A stretch of DNA of 64,000 nucleotides from an uncultured Blautia sp. (GCA_900541345.1 UQJE01000001.1:40852-104851), one strand, 5' to 3'. Shown: positions 26,124-35,404, counted from the stretch's first letter. Notes: a model not told the origin generated them from the sequence alone. Numbers and translations: made by a program.

Positions 26124-26672
26124 TTAAAAATATACGATAGATTCTGCGATTTCCTGCGCTTTTTCCATTCCTTTAAGCTGTCCGATAAGGGACAATGCAA
26201 AATCTATGGCCGTTCCAAGCCCTCTGCTTGTTGTCACATTACCATCTACTGCCACCGGTTCTTCGGTAAGAACCGCTCCTTTTAATTTTCCCATAAAGGA
26301 AGGATAAGATGTTGCTTTTCTTCCTTCCAGGAATCCCAGGTCTGCAAATACACTTGGAGCTGCACAGATTGCCGCAACTTTTCCGTTTTTATGATAAAAG
26401 CTTTTCAAAAGTTCTGTAAGAGGCTTATATTCGCCCAGATATTTTGTTCCCGGCATCCCTCCCGGAAGAACCAGCATATCTGCATCTGAAAAATCTGTTT
26501 CTTCAAAAACACAGTCTGTCAAAAGAGTGATTCCATGTGAAGTCGTAACCTCTCTGGTATTTTTAATCGAAACTGTTTTTATATCAATTTCTGCTCTTCT
26601 CATTAAGTCAACAACAGTCAGACCTTCTATATCTTCAAAACCATCTGCCAGAAAAATATATACTTTGCTCAA
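26124..26672 (-). CDS. DJ-1/PfpI family protein
   Basis: 182-residue protein of the DJ-1 group. The N-terminal FLADGFEDIEGLTVVDLMRR, LPGGMPG, and the nucleophile-elbow Cys in VAAICAAPS (near residue 105) are visible. Members act as glyoxalases, deglycases or stress proteins; which activity applies here is unknown. It lies downstream of a divergent CYTH gene and upstream of tig on the same strand, about 120 bases away. Confidence 0.9.
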   Translation of the reverse strand: MSKVYIFLADGFEDIEGLTVVDLMRRAEIDIKTVSIKNTREVTTSHGITLLTDCVFEETDFSDADMLVLPGGMPGTKYLGEYKPLTELLKSFYHKNGKVAAICAAPSVFADLGFLEGRKATSYPSFMGKLKGAVLTEEPVAVDGNVTTSRGLGTAIDFALSLIGQLKGMEKAQEIAESIVYF

Positions 26673-26806
26673 TTCAAAAACCTCCTGTTCTGATGAAGTC
26701 CTGTTTTCTGCGCTTTTTTCGGGATTTATTATACCATTTCCCTTTCTTTTTTACAATAAAAAGGGTATACTGTTCTTACATTTTTAACATATATAAGGAG
26801 GATTTT

Positions 26807-27268
26807 ATGGAGATTGAAAGAAAATTTCTGATAAAAAAAGAGAAGCTTCCTGAAAATCTGTCCCAGTATCCCTGTCTTCATATTGAACAGGGTTATCTCT
26901 GCACAGATCCTGTTGTGCGCATCCGCCGTCAGAATGATGAATATTATCTTACTTACAAATCAAAAGGACTTCTTTCCAGAGAAGAATATAACCTTCCTCT
27001 GACAGAAGAATCTTATTACCACCTGAAGGAAAAAGCGGACGGTATCGTTATCTGTAAAGACCGATATGTCATTCCGGAAAAAGACGGACTTTCTATTGAG
27101 CTTGATATTTTCCACGAAGCATATGAAGGGCTTCTTCTTGCAGAGGTGGAATTTTCCTCTGAGGAAACAGCCAAAAGTTACGTTCCTCCTGCATGGTTTG
27201 GAGAAGATGTCACCTTTTCTTCAAAATATCACAACAGTACATTGAGTAAAGGAGACTGGGTGCTGTAA
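26807..27268 (+). CDS. CYTH-domain protein
   Basis: 153-residue triphosphate tunnel-fold protein. It starts with MEIERKFLI, the ExExK signature of CYTH enzymes, and further charged residues line the expected tunnel (RIRRQ, YKSKG, ELDIF, EVEFSSEE). The family includes inorganic triphosphatases and adenylate cyclases; bacterial single-domain forms are usually triphosphatases. An upstream in-frame ATG at 26693 exists, but AAGGAGG stands six bases before 26807. A terminator follows. Confidence 0.9.
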   Translation: MEIERKFLIKKEKLPENLSQYPCLHIEQGYLCTDPVVRIRRQNDEYYLTYKSKGLLSREEYNLPLTEESYYHLKEKADGIVICKDRYVIPEKDGLSIELDIFHEAYEGLLLAEVEFSSEETAKSYVPPAWFGEDVTFSSKYHNSTLSKGDWVL

Positions 27269-27306
27269 CCACTAACTAATCTCTCTCAATTTTTGTATCA
27301 TCAAAT

Positions 27307-27358
27307 AAAAAACAGACAGCTTCTGATACCACTCTTATCAAAAACTGTCTGTTTTTTA
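27307..27358. terminator. bidirectional terminator between CYTH gene and proC
   Basis: AAAAAACAGACAG and CTGTCTGTTTTTT arms flank an inner CTGATA/TATCA pairing. Confidence 0.85.
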
Positions 27359-27371
27359 TTATATAAATTCC

Positions 27372-28166
27372 TTATAATTTCTTTCCTTTTTCCGCCGCTG
27401 CACAAAGAGCCTCAAATACTGCGCTTCGGAATCCATTTTTTTCCAGCATACGCACACCCTCAATGGTAGAGCCTGCCGGAGAGCAGACCATATCCTTCAG
27501 TTCGCCTGGGTGCATTTCTGTCTCAAGGAGCATTTTTGCACTTCCGAGAACAGCCTGTGCCGCAAGGCGGTATGCCTGTTTTCTTGGCATTCCCTGATGT
27601 ACCGCCGCATCTGCCATTGCCTCCAGAAACATAAATACATATGCCGGGGAACAGCCCGTTACTGCGCTTAACCCTTCCATGAGACGTTCCGGAATCACCT
27701 CCGTACATCCAAAACTCTCTGTAATCGCGCAGATTTCCTTTTTCTCTTCCTCAGACACTCTCTCGTTGAAACATACACCTGTCATACCCTCTCCTACCTG
27801 CGCCGGTGTATTCGGCATCAGACGAACAATTTTAAGAGGCTGTCCACATTTTTCTTCCAGCCAGGAAAGTGTTTTTCCCGGAGCGATTCCCACAAGAATA
27901 TGCTCTTCTGTGAGAACGTCTTTTATCTCTCCCAGAACCTCCTCATAAAACTGAGGTTTTACTGCAAGAACAACAATTTTCGCACTCTCTGCCACCTGAC
28001 AGTTTTCCATTGTTGTGACAACTCCAAGCTTTTCTCTGCTTCGTCTGCTGCCTTCCTCCGTAAGATTCGACACGATGATCTCCTCTTTTGTGAAAATTCC
28101 TTTTTTCAGAATTCCTCCGATCATGGCAGACGCCATATTTCCGCAGCCTATAAATCCGATTTTCAT
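27372..28166 (-). CDS. proC: pyrroline-5-carboxylate reductase
   Basis: 264-residue NAD(P)H enzyme for the last step of proline synthesis. The nucleotide-binding start KIGFIGCGNMASAMIGG and the C-terminal substrate and dimer region SPAGSTIEGV are diagnostic. It ends next to a bidirectional terminator and begins 15 bases after the ferritin stop, so it is probably read from the ferritin promoter, an unusual partner for proC. Confidence 0.95.
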   Translation of the reverse strand: MKIGFIGCGNMASAMIGGILKKGIFTKEEIIVSNLTEEGSRRSREKLGVVTTMENCQVAESAKIVVLAVKPQFYEEVLGEIKDVLTEEHILVGIAPGKTLSWLEEKCGQPLKIVRLMPNTPAQVGEGMTGVCFNERVSEEEKKEICAITESFGCTEVIPERLMEGLSAVTGCSPAYVFMFLEAMADAAVHQGMPRKQAYRLAAQAVLGSAKMLLETEMHPGELKDMVCSPAGSTIEGVRMLEKNGFRSAVFEALCAAAEKGKKL

Positions 28167-28181
28167 TCTGCAGTTTCCTCC

Positions 28182-28694
28182 TTATAATACAAGCGAAGGC
28201 GCTGCATATACACGGGCGCCAAGCTCACTGTCCAACATATAAAGGCTCTTTGCATCTCCGCCAAAAAGTTCCATCTTCTTAATCAGATCGGAGGCTTTTG
28301 TCTCTTCCTCTCCCTGCTCTTTTACAAACCAATCGAGAAACTGCATGGTACGGAAGTCTTTCACCGTATAAGCTGCATCGTAAATATTATGAATCAGTCC
28401 TGTTACATACTGCTCATGTTCATATCCCTGTTTCAGAGCATCCATTTTATCATTCAGCTCTGCATCCGGTCTTTCAATGGTATCCAGAACTACACGGCAG
28501 TCGTTATTCTGAAGATACTGAATCATCAGCATGGCATGGTCACGCTCTTCCTGAGCCTGCACACGATACCAGTTTGCGAATCCCTTCAGACCTTCTTCCT
28601 CATAATAATTGGAAAATTCCAGATACAGATAAGCAGAATAAAATTCTTTGTTAATCTGTGTATTTAAAAGTTGTGCAACATTTGTATTTAACAT
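28182..28694 (-). CDS. non-haem ferritin
   Basis: 170-residue iron-storage protein forming a 24-subunit shell. Ferroxidase residues are recognisable in NKEFYSAY (Glu17), QAQEERDHAM (Glu50, His53), the YEHEQYV segment near 94 and VKEQGEEE near 127-130. There is no haem-ligand methionine pattern, so it is FtnA-type. AGGAGG lies before the start and a good promoter is present. Confidence 0.94.
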   Translation of the reverse strand: MLNTNVAQLLNTQINKEFYSAYLYLEFSNYYEEEGLKGFANWYRVQAQEERDHAMLMIQYLQNNDCRVVLDTIERPDAELNDKMDALKQGYEHEQYVTGLIHNIYDAAYTVKDFRTMQFLDWFVKEQGEEETKASDLIKKMELFGGDAKSLYMLDSELGARVYAAPSLVL

Positions 28695-28733
28695 AATATT
28701 TTCCTCCTCTTTCCTACAGTTTTTCTATGTTTC

Positions 28734-28762
28734 AGTATAGTACAGTTCCAATGGATTTTCAA
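28734..28762 (-). promoter_or_regulatory. promoter of ferritin-proC
   Basis: -35 TTGAAA (28757-28762), 17-bp spacer, -10 TATACT (28734-28739) on the minus strand. Confidence 0.7.
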
Positions 28763-28818
28763 GAAGAGGGAGAGGAAAGGTTATACTTTTTCTGTCCGTC
28801 ATTTTCTTTTTTAATTTA

Positions 28819-28846
28819 TTGATTTTCATATTAAATATGATAAAAT
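28819..28846 (+). promoter_or_regulatory. promoter of the small-gene transcript at 28.9 kb
   Basis: -35 TTGATT (28819-28824), 16-bp spacer, -10 TAAAAT (28841-28846). Confidence 0.5.
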
Positions 28847-28875
28847 ATAGAAAAATACCGGAAGGAGTGATTCCA

Positions 28876-28944
28876 ATGCACTTGATAGATTTGTTTGTTT
28901 TATCCATATCTTACACACAGGAGGTTCATTATGCGGTTAAATAA
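28876..28944 (+). CDS. 22-codon upstream ORF overlapping a small gene (putative)
   Basis: ATG at 28876 follows GGAAGGAG and encodes MHLIDLFVLSISYTQEVHYA plus two residues, stopping 14 bases inside the next gene in another frame. The arrangement suggests translational coupling; the peptide itself matches nothing I know. Confidence 0.35.
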   Translation: MHLIDLFVLSISYTQEVHYAVK

Positions 28945-29191
28945 AGAAAACATATATACCGGCACTTCTCTGGAAATTTTTAACAAGATAAGGAATGCAC
29001 TGGAGCTTAAAAAAATCAAATACGAATATGACATTATCAATCACAATACTGATTCTTTTCTGATGCAAAGGGGTGTTCCCCGCAGTATGAGCGGCAATCC
29101 TCAAAATTCCGGCGATATATTCGAAATTTATGTAGCAAAAAAAGATAAAGAAGAAGCCGAATACTATCTGAAAAACCAAAAACTGCTGTAG
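28931..29191 (+). CDS. small cytosolic protein, DUF2007-like
   Basis: 86 residues without signal or membrane segments. The pattern IYTGTSLEIFNKIRNALELKK, then a short beta stretch and a C-terminal EIYVAKKDKEEAEYYL, resembles DUF2007-type putative signal-transducing domains. Start 28931 is chosen for ACAGGAGG seven bases upstream; a longer frame from 28895 lacks one. A strong terminator follows. Confidence 0.6.
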   Translation: MRLNKENIYTGTSLEIFNKIRNALELKKIKYEYDIINHNTDSFLMQRGVPRSMSGNPQNSGDIFEIYVAKKDKEEAEYYLKNQKLL

Positions 29192-29202
29192 CAATTAATA
29201 CA

Positions 29203-29238
29203 GGCGGCGTTCCTTCAATAGAAGAAGCGCCGCCTTTT
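29203..29238. terminator. terminator after the DUF2007-like gene
   Basis: GGCGGCG...CGCCGCC stem with an inner TTCCTTC/GAAGAAG pairing and a following TTTT. Confidence 0.85.
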
Positions 29239-29242
29239 AATA

Positions 29243-29668
29243 TCAATCCCTCCTAATTTCTGTTTTCGTATTTTCCCATCTGCTTTTCCTGCTTCTGCAG
29301 ATTTCATTCCACTGACAATTTCCGCAGATTTCCTCCCTTTTTCCTGTTTCCAGAATCCTTTTCTGTACTCTCTGCGTAAACTCCGAAAAGTTCAGTTGTT
29401 CATTTTCCTTCAAATCACAGAAAGAAAGGACTGCCCTGTCATACGTTTCTACCTTATCTGCTGTTTCACAGACTCCATCTTTTAAGTTTGGACAGGCAGA
29501 GCAAATGTTGTCTCCTGCAACTGTCATTTCCACCAGTGCGCCCTCTTCCAGAAGTGACAAAACCTCTCCCATATGACGCACAAAACCCTGACTGTATCCT
29601 TTTCCTTCAAAATAAGCAAGGCACATTCCATGATGCGGACGTATCTTATATACTTTCTGTTTATCCAT
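29243..29668 (-). CDS. DUF1284 protein
   Basis: 141-residue protein of the DUF1284 family, seen from IRPHHGMCLAYFEGKGYS at the start. It has a Cys-rich layout (CSACPNLKDGVC near 58-69, CGNCQWNEIC near 115-124) that could bind a metal or iron-sulfur cluster. Function is unknown. It shares a short terminator region with the convergent small gene. Confidence 0.85.
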   Translation of the reverse strand: MDKQKVYKIRPHHGMCLAYFEGKGYSQGFVRHMGEVLSLLEEGALVEMTVAGDNICSACPNLKDGVCETADKVETYDRAVLSFCDLKENEQLNFSEFTQRVQKRILETGKREEICGNCQWNEICRSRKSRWENTKTEIRRD

Positions 29669-29761
29669 TTTCCCTCTTCTCTTTCTGTCAAAAATAAGAT
29701 TCTTTTTTTATTTTAATTTTAACACGGCTTAAAAAAATCAGCAATGTGTATGCCTCTCCTA

Positions 29762-30793
29762 CTATTTCTTTTCTGCTTTTTTCGCATACTCTGTTGTCAC
29801 CAGACTTTCGTATTTTACCCTTTTATTCAATTCTCCGGCATCTTCCAGAACATCCTGAAGAAGCTCAAAGCTTTCCTGTTCAAAAATAAGATTTTCCTTC
29901 CATGTATCCTGTTCATAGTATCGCTTCACAATGGCAGTGATCGTTTCCAAATCTGTCTCGGAAAACTGCGGCGCAATCACCTCTGCGATTTCCTCCGGCG
30001 TATGATTCTGCACATAATCCATTCCTTTTTGAAGGGCATTTGTAAACTTCTGCATCACTTCCGGATTTTCTTTCATATAACTGGATTTTGCACAGTAAGA
30101 CGTATACGGAACATAGCCGGAGTCTACGCCAAGGGAAGCTACTACATATCCTGCGCCTTCTTTTTCAAGAGCTGTGGCAGACGGTTCAAATTCTACGCTG
30201 AAATCTCCCATTCCTCCTGAAAAAGCAGCCGCTGTAGAGCCAAAATCAATGCTCTGGTTAATTTTCAGGTCTTTTTCCGGATCTATTCCCTGCCGTTTTA
30301 ATATATACTCAAAAACCATTTCCGGCATACCGCCTTTTCTTCCCCCAAGCACATCTTTCCCCTTTAAGTCCTCCCACTTAAAATCCGGCATTTCCTCTCT
30401 TGCCACAAGGAAGTTCCCGGCTCTTTGAGTAAGCTGGGCAAAGTTTACAACCGGGTCATTTGCTCCCTCCTGAAAAGCATATACAGAAGCTTCCGCTCCC
30501 ATAAATCCGATTTCTGCATCTCCGGAAAGAACTGCCGCCATTACTTTATCCGCACCAAAACCAGTCACAAGCGTAAGGTCAAGACCTTCTTCTTCAAAAT
30601 ATCCTTCTTCGACGGCAACATACTGCGGTGCATAAAAAATAGAATGGGCAACCTCATTTAATGTAACTTTTACAGGTTCCCCATTCTTCTTTTCTGCTGA
30701 AGAAGCAGACACAGGCAGCGCAAATACGGATAACAGAATTGCCAGTGTTACTGCACTATATTTTTTACTTTTCATTTTATTCCCCTTATTCAT
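29762..30793 (-). CDS. NMT1/SsuA-type periplasmic-binding-like protein
   Basis: 343-residue exported substrate-binding protein. Signal peptide ends near PVSASSA with no lipobox Cys, unusual for a Gram-positive binding protein. The body matches the NMT1/THI5-like fold (VAHSIFYAPQYVAVEEGYF, GDAEIGFMGAEAS), whose members bind thiamine precursors, sulfonates or nitrate. Its own ATPase and permease are absent; it lies 52 bases after a FecE-type ATPase gene on the same strand. A second start (MKSKK, six codons in) also has a ribosome binding site. Confidence 0.82.
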   Translation of the reverse strand: MNKGNKMKSKKYSAVTLAILLSVFALPVSASSAEKKNGEPVKVTLNEVAHSIFYAPQYVAVEEGYFEEEGLDLTLVTGFGADKVMAAVLSGDAEIGFMGAEASVYAFQEGANDPVVNFAQLTQRAGNFLVAREEMPDFKWEDLKGKDVLGGRKGGMPEMVFEYILKRQGIDPEKDLKINQSIDFGSTAAAFSGGMGDFSVEFEPSATALEKEGAGYVVASLGVDSGYVPYTSYCAKSSYMKENPEVMQKFTNALQKGMDYVQNHTPEEIAEVIAPQFSETDLETITAIVKRYYEQDTWKENLIFEQESFELLQDVLEDAGELNKRVKYESLVTTEYAKKAEKK

Positions 30794-30845
30794 CTGATCT
30801 CTCCTGTTATGATATGCGAAAGATATTATAAGGTGAATATTTCTT

Positions 30846-31619
30846 TTATAATGCTCCTAAATATCGAATATACAGCTGTCCTGTTTTCTGCTTTTGAATT
30901 TCAGCCCGGACACGGAATAAATTGCTAAGCATCTGCGAGGTCAAGACTTCCTCCGGGGTACCTGCAGATACCACCTTTCCTTTTTTCAGCGCAATAATAT
31001 AATCACAATATTTCATAGCAATATTCATATCATGAATAGAAGAAAAAACAGTAATATTTTTCTGCTCTTTCATAAGATCCATAATCTGAAATTGATACCC
31101 CACATCTAAATGATTGGTCGGCTCATCTAAAACAATTAGCTCTGCTTCTCTGGAAAACGCGCTTGCAATAAATACCCTTTGTTTTTCCCCTCCTGATAAA
31201 GTAAGAAAACTTCTCTGCTCAAATTCCTGCATCCCCACCATTTCCAAAGCTTCTCTGCAGATTTTTTCATCATTGACATTATATTTCCCAAGAGCTTTTC
31301 TATGAGCATATCTCCCCATTTTCATCATTTCCATTACGGTAAAATCAAAATTAATGTCATTTTCCTGCGTAACAACAGCCATCTGTTTCGCAACTTCCCG
31401 GTTCCCCCAGTTGTCTATATCTTTTCCATTCAGATATACCGCCCCGGAACTTGCTCTATTAACACGGTAAATTGTTTTAAGGAGTGTAGATTTTCCACAT
31501 CCATTAGGTCCTATCAAACCTACAAAACTGCCCTTAGGTATCTCCAGAGAAATTTTATGAATCAACTCTTTATCCCCTGCGGAAAAGCATAAATTTTCTG
31601 TTGTTAATATCTTCTTCAT
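30846..31619 (-). CDS. FecE/BtuD-type ABC ATPase
   Basis: 257-residue ATPase of an iron-siderophore, haem or cobalamin type importer. Walker A GPNGCGKST (about 37-45), signature LSGGEKQRV, Walker B LIVLDEPTNHLD and H-loop SSIHDM are present. It follows the permease by ten bases. Substrate is not decided by the ATPase. Confidence 0.92.
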   Translation of the reverse strand: MKKILTTENLCFSAGDKELIHKISLEIPKGSFVGLIGPNGCGKSTLLKTIYRVNRASSGAVYLNGKDIDNWGNREVAKQMAVVTQENDINFDFTVMEMMKMGRYAHRKALGKYNVNDEKICREALEMVGMQEFEQRSFLTLSGGEKQRVFIASAFSREAELIVLDEPTNHLDVGYQFQIMDLMKEQKNITVFSSIHDMNIAMKYCDYIIALKKGKVVSAGTPEEVLTSQMLSNLFRVRAEIQKQKTGQLYIRYLGAL

Positions 31620-31629
31620 TTCTGCCCCC

Positions 31630-32685
31630 CTATTTATTAAAAGAGTAACTGCTTTTTTTCAACATTGCCAGAAAAAACGGCGCCCCAAGTAAGGCAGTTA
31701 CAACACCGATCGGAAGTTCCGATGGCGCTACGATCACCCGAGAAAACATATCTGCCAGAACCATAAAAATTCCTCCAAGCAAAACAGCAAACGGAATCAT
31801 ACGTTTATGAGAGGTTCCTATAATTGTTCTGGAAATATGAGGTACAACCAGACCTACGAATCCAATACAGCCACTTATAGAAACCATAATACCCGTAACA
31901 AGAGACGAAGCAACCACTATGATCAACTTCATTGCTCGTACATTTACTCCTACTGTAATCGCAATATCATCCCCCAATAATAATGTATCCAGACTTTTAT
32001 TAAGCGCCATTGCTATGGTAAAGATTACTATAAATGTGACTACAGCAGGAAGTACATCTTCCCATTCTGCACTTGCAAATGAACCCTCCATCCAAAATAA
32101 TGCCGAATTTACTTTTCTCTTATCAGGGCTGAGAAAAATCAATAAATTTGTAAGGGCATGAAATATGGCCGAAACAGCAGTTCCTGATAAAACCAGCTTT
32201 CCCGGACTAAACTTGCCGGAAGCTCCGCCAAGCATCAGAACGATTACAGAAGAAATCATTGCTCCTGTAAATGCCCCTGCGCCAACTGAAATGCCGGAAA
32301 GCAAAGGGAATGCGCCTCCAATAAGAAGAATTGCCGTTGCACCTGTGGATGCCCCTGAAGAAATTCCAAGAATATACGGATCAGCCAAGGAGTTTCTCGT
32401 CATAGCCTGCATCAAAATACCTGTAAGACTCAAACCGGCTCCAACGCATGCACATACAATAACTTTTGGAAAACGCATTCCCCATACAATACTTTGAACA
32501 GAATTTTCCCAATCAACAGAAAAAATCTCTCTCCTTGAAATATTATTAATAATAATTTTAAAAATCCACTGGGGGCTTAAATCTACAGCTCCCAGATTAA
32601 TCCCCAGAACCATTACCGCTGCAAGCAGTATTATCATAGCTGTACATACTATGACAAACGTGCTTTTCCTGATGTGTTTCAGCAT
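31630..32685 (-). CDS. FecCD-family permease
   Basis: 351-residue membrane protein with about ten hydrophobic segments and FecCD signatures: RNSLADPYILGISSGAS near residue 100, and GFVGLVVPHISR near 280. It presumably forms a homodimer, since only one permease gene is present. It lies nine bases after the binding-protein gene. Confidence 0.94.
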   Translation of the reverse strand: MLKHIRKSTFVIVCTAMIILLAAVMVLGINLGAVDLSPQWIFKIIINNISRREIFSVDWENSVQSIVWGMRFPKVIVCACVGAGLSLTGILMQAMTRNSLADPYILGISSGASTGATAILLIGGAFPLLSGISVGAGAFTGAMISSVIVLMLGGASGKFSPGKLVLSGTAVSAIFHALTNLLIFLSPDKRKVNSALFWMEGSFASAEWEDVLPAVVTFIVIFTIAMALNKSLDTLLLGDDIAITVGVNVRAMKLIIVVASSLVTGIMVSISGCIGFVGLVVPHISRTIIGTSHKRMIPFAVLLGGIFMVLADMFSRVIVAPSELPIGVVTALLGAPFFLAMLKKSSYSFNK

Positions 32686-32694
32686 CTTTTCTCC

Positions 32695-33666
32695 TTATTT
32701 CACTCCATGAAATTTTTCTGCCAGATTTTCCACACATTCATCAATTCTCTCACTGCAAGAAAGCTCTGTAAGTCCTACAAGAACAATATTCCCTTCTTTT
32801 ACAGCCTTCATCTGGCTCAGCTTTGAATCTGTCTTTAACAAGTTCAACACTACATCTGCCTCATCTGCACTGGCATAATAATCCACTACAATCCATTCCG
32901 GATCAGCAGCAATGATTTTTTCCCAACTATAGCCACGAATCCAGTTTGTATCCCCGTCCGTGACAATATTTTTCCCACCTGCTTTTTCAATTAAATCCTG
33001 TGGCAATCCTCCGCCAACTGTCATGCAAGCCTCTTCATTGGAGGATGCATCACATACAAATACAGAGACCGGCTCTTTTTCCGCAACTTTTGATGCAGTT
33101 TCTTCTATGTTAGTGCGAAGCTCTTCCACCAGTGCATTTGCTTTCTCTTCTACACGGAAGATTTTCCCAATATTCATAAAATCTGTATAAACATCTTCCA
33201 ATTGTCCTCCAGACCATCTTTCGCAATGAAAACCATATGCATTAATCCCATTTTCAGCCAGATTTTTATAATTAAAATATTCAGAATCATCCCATGAGGC
33301 CCATGACAGTACTAAATCCGGGTTAACAGATAACACCTTCTCTTCTCCCGGATCCATTGCCGGCTGACACAGCGGCTCTAATTTTTCAAATGCTTCTTTA
33401 TACTGAGGCAGTACCTCATTATCCTGCCATGCATATCCTACAATGTGGTCTTCCAGTCCGAGAGCCAACAGCATTTCTGTCGCAAAGCCAGCCAGACTAA
33501 CTACGCGCTGCGGCACTTCCGGATATTCCAGTTCTACTTCATCTTCTCCGAAAACACTGGTGACTTTCACTGTTTCTGTATTTTTTTCCGGCGCAGCCTG
33601 ACATACAGATATACTTCCAAACGCCATACTTCCGACTAATAACATTGCCATTATTTTTTTCTTCAT
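32695..33666 (-). CDS. FecB/BtuF-type substrate-binding protein
   Basis: 323-residue exported protein with the helical-backbone metal-receptor fold: RVVSLAGFATEMLLALGLEDHIVG, NPDLVLSW, and the C-terminal GNIVLVGLTEL. The signal peptide (MKKKIMAMLLVGSMAFGSIS...) is followed by VCQAAPE; the -1 residue of the Cys is Val, so lipidation is doubtful. First gene of the uptake operon. Ligand could be a siderophore, haem or a corrinoid. Confidence 0.88.
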   Translation of the reverse strand: MKKKIMAMLLVGSMAFGSISVCQAAPEKNTETVKVTSVFGEDEVELEYPEVPQRVVSLAGFATEMLLALGLEDHIVGYAWQDNEVLPQYKEAFEKLEPLCQPAMDPGEEKVLSVNPDLVLSWASWDDSEYFNYKNLAENGINAYGFHCERWSGGQLEDVYTDFMNIGKIFRVEEKANALVEELRTNIEETASKVAEKEPVSVFVCDASSNEEACMTVGGGLPQDLIEKAGGKNIVTDGDTNWIRGYSWEKIIAADPEWIVVDYYASADEADVVLNLLKTDSKLSQMKAVKEGNIVLVGLTELSCSERIDECVENLAEKFHGVK

Positions 33667-33706
33667 TCCACTTTACCTCTTTGATTCTTTTTTAACAAGC
33701 TTTTTG

Positions 33707-33734
33707 ATTATAGCAGACTCCTATATGTTTACAA
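33707..33734 (-). promoter_or_regulatory. promoter of the FecBCD-type operon
   Basis: -35 TTGTAA (33729-33734), 16-bp spacer, -10 TATAAT (33707-33712). No Fur or DtxR box was recognised around it, and no cobalamin riboswitch. Confidence 0.6.
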
Positions 33735-33880
33735 GCCCCGTAGGGGGATATAAAATGTACTTTTTTTATGTACGTTTCTTCTTCTCATCTAAAAAAATAC
33801 AGAAAATCTTTCCCTTCTCACTCTAAAACTATGATACAATATAAAAATCAGCAGAAAATCAAATCGGAGGAGAAATCATA

Positions 33881-35404
33881 ATGAATCAGAAACGTGAATG
33901 CGGGGTACTGCTTCCTATCAGCAGCCTTCCCTCAAAATATGGAATCGGCTGCTTCTCCAAAAGCGCCTATGACTTCGTGGATGCTTTAAAAGAAGCCGGT
34001 CAGTGCTGCTGGCAGATTCTGCCGCTTGGACCGACAAGCTATGGAGATTCCCCTTATCAGTCCTTTTCCACTTTTGCCGGAAATCCTTATTTTATCAGCC
34101 TGGAGGATTTAATCGAAGAGGGAGTCCTCACAAAAAAAGAATGCGACAGCGCAGATTTTGGAAAAAACAAAACAAGTATCGACTATGCCAAAATCTATAA
34201 AAGCCGGACTACCCTTCTTCGAAAGGCATACGAGCGAAGCAAAATCAGTGAAAATCCAGATTTTGTAGAATTTCAGCAGAAAGAAGGCTGGTGGCTTAAG
34301 GATTACGCACTTTTTATGGCTGTAAAAGAACGTTTTGACGGAGAACCCTGGAGCGAATGGGCGGAGGATATTCGCTTCCGTTGGCAAAATGCTCTTGATT
34401 ATTACAGAAGAGAATTATACTTTGATATTGAATTTCAGGAATATATGCAGTTTAAATTCTACGAGCAGTGGAAAAAATTAAAAGCTTACGCCAATAAAAA
34501 AGGAATCCGAATCATCGGAGACATTCCTATCTATGTGGCGATGGACAGCGCAGATACATGGGCAAGCCCGTGGCTCTTTAAATTAGATGAAAAAAATCAG
34601 CCCACACAGGTTGCCGGCTGTCCGCCCGACGGCTTTTCCGCAACTGGTCAGCTCTGGGGAAATCCCCTTTATAACTGGGAGGTTCACAGACAGTCAGGAT
34701 TTGACTGGTGGATAAAACGAATCGAGCATTGTTTCTCCATGTATGACATTGTACGCATTGACCATTTTCGTGGTTTTGACGAATATTATGCAATCCCGTT
34801 TGGTGACAAAACAGCAGAAAACGGCTGGTGGGAAAAAGGTCCCGGAATGGATTTATTCCGTGCTGTTTCAAACCGCCTCGGTGAAAGAGCAATCATTGCA
34901 GAAGACCTCGGTTTTATGACTGACTCTGTGATTCAGCTTGTGGAAGATTCCGGTTATCCCAATATGAAGGTTATTGAGTTTGCTTTTGATGAGCGTGATA
35001 CAGGAAATGCCAGCGATTATCTTCCTCACAATTACCCACGAAACTGTGTGGTATACACAGGAACGCACGACAACGAAACACTCGTCGGATGGTTTGGGGA
35101 TATTACACCAAATGAGCAGAAACAGGTGCGGGAATACTTAAATAACTTCCATGACAGTGATAAAGAAATCTACAAGGATATTATCTGCCTTGTTATGAGA
35201 AGCGTGGCAAATCTCTGCATCATCCCTATGCAGGATTATCTCGGTCTTGGCAATGAGGCCCGAATTAACAAACCGTCTACACTTGGCTGCAACTGGAAGT
35301 GGCGAATGGCAGAGGGACAATTTTCCAAAGAGCTCCGCAAAGAAATGAAAACTCTTGCAAAACGCTACGGACGACTGAATCCTGTACCTGATACAATTTC
35401 TTAA
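33881..35404 (+). CDS. malQ: 4-alpha-glucanotransferase (amylomaltase)
   Basis: 507-residue GH77 enzyme that moves glucan chains between maltodextrins. Catalytic regions are visible: nucleophile Asp in DIVRIDHFRGF, acid/base Glu in IAEDLGFMT and transition-state Asp in YTGTHDNETLVGW. Start has CGGAGGAG eight bases upstream. It is followed by a DUF89 gene and then by msmX, suggesting a role in imported maltodextrin use. Confidence 0.97.
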   Translation: MNQKRECGVLLPISSLPSKYGIGCFSKSAYDFVDALKEAGQCCWQILPLGPTSYGDSPYQSFSTFAGNPYFISLEDLIEEGVLTKKECDSADFGKNKTSIDYAKIYKSRTTLLRKAYERSKISENPDFVEFQQKEGWWLKDYALFMAVKERFDGEPWSEWAEDIRFRWQNALDYYRRELYFDIEFQEYMQFKFYEQWKKLKAYANKKGIRIIGDIPIYVAMDSADTWASPWLFKLDEKNQPTQVAGCPPDGFSATGQLWGNPLYNWEVHRQSGFDWWIKRIEHCFSMYDIVRIDHFRGFDEYYAIPFGDKTAENGWWEKGPGMDLFRAVSNRLGERAIIAEDLGFMTDSVIQLVEDSGYPNMKVIEFAFDERDTGNASDYLPHNYPRNCVVYTGTHDNETLVGWFGDITPNEQKQVREYLNNFHDSDKEIYKDIICLVMRSVANLCIIPMQDYLGLGNEARINKPSTLGCNWKWRMAEGQFSKELRKEMKTLAKRYGRLNPVPDTIS

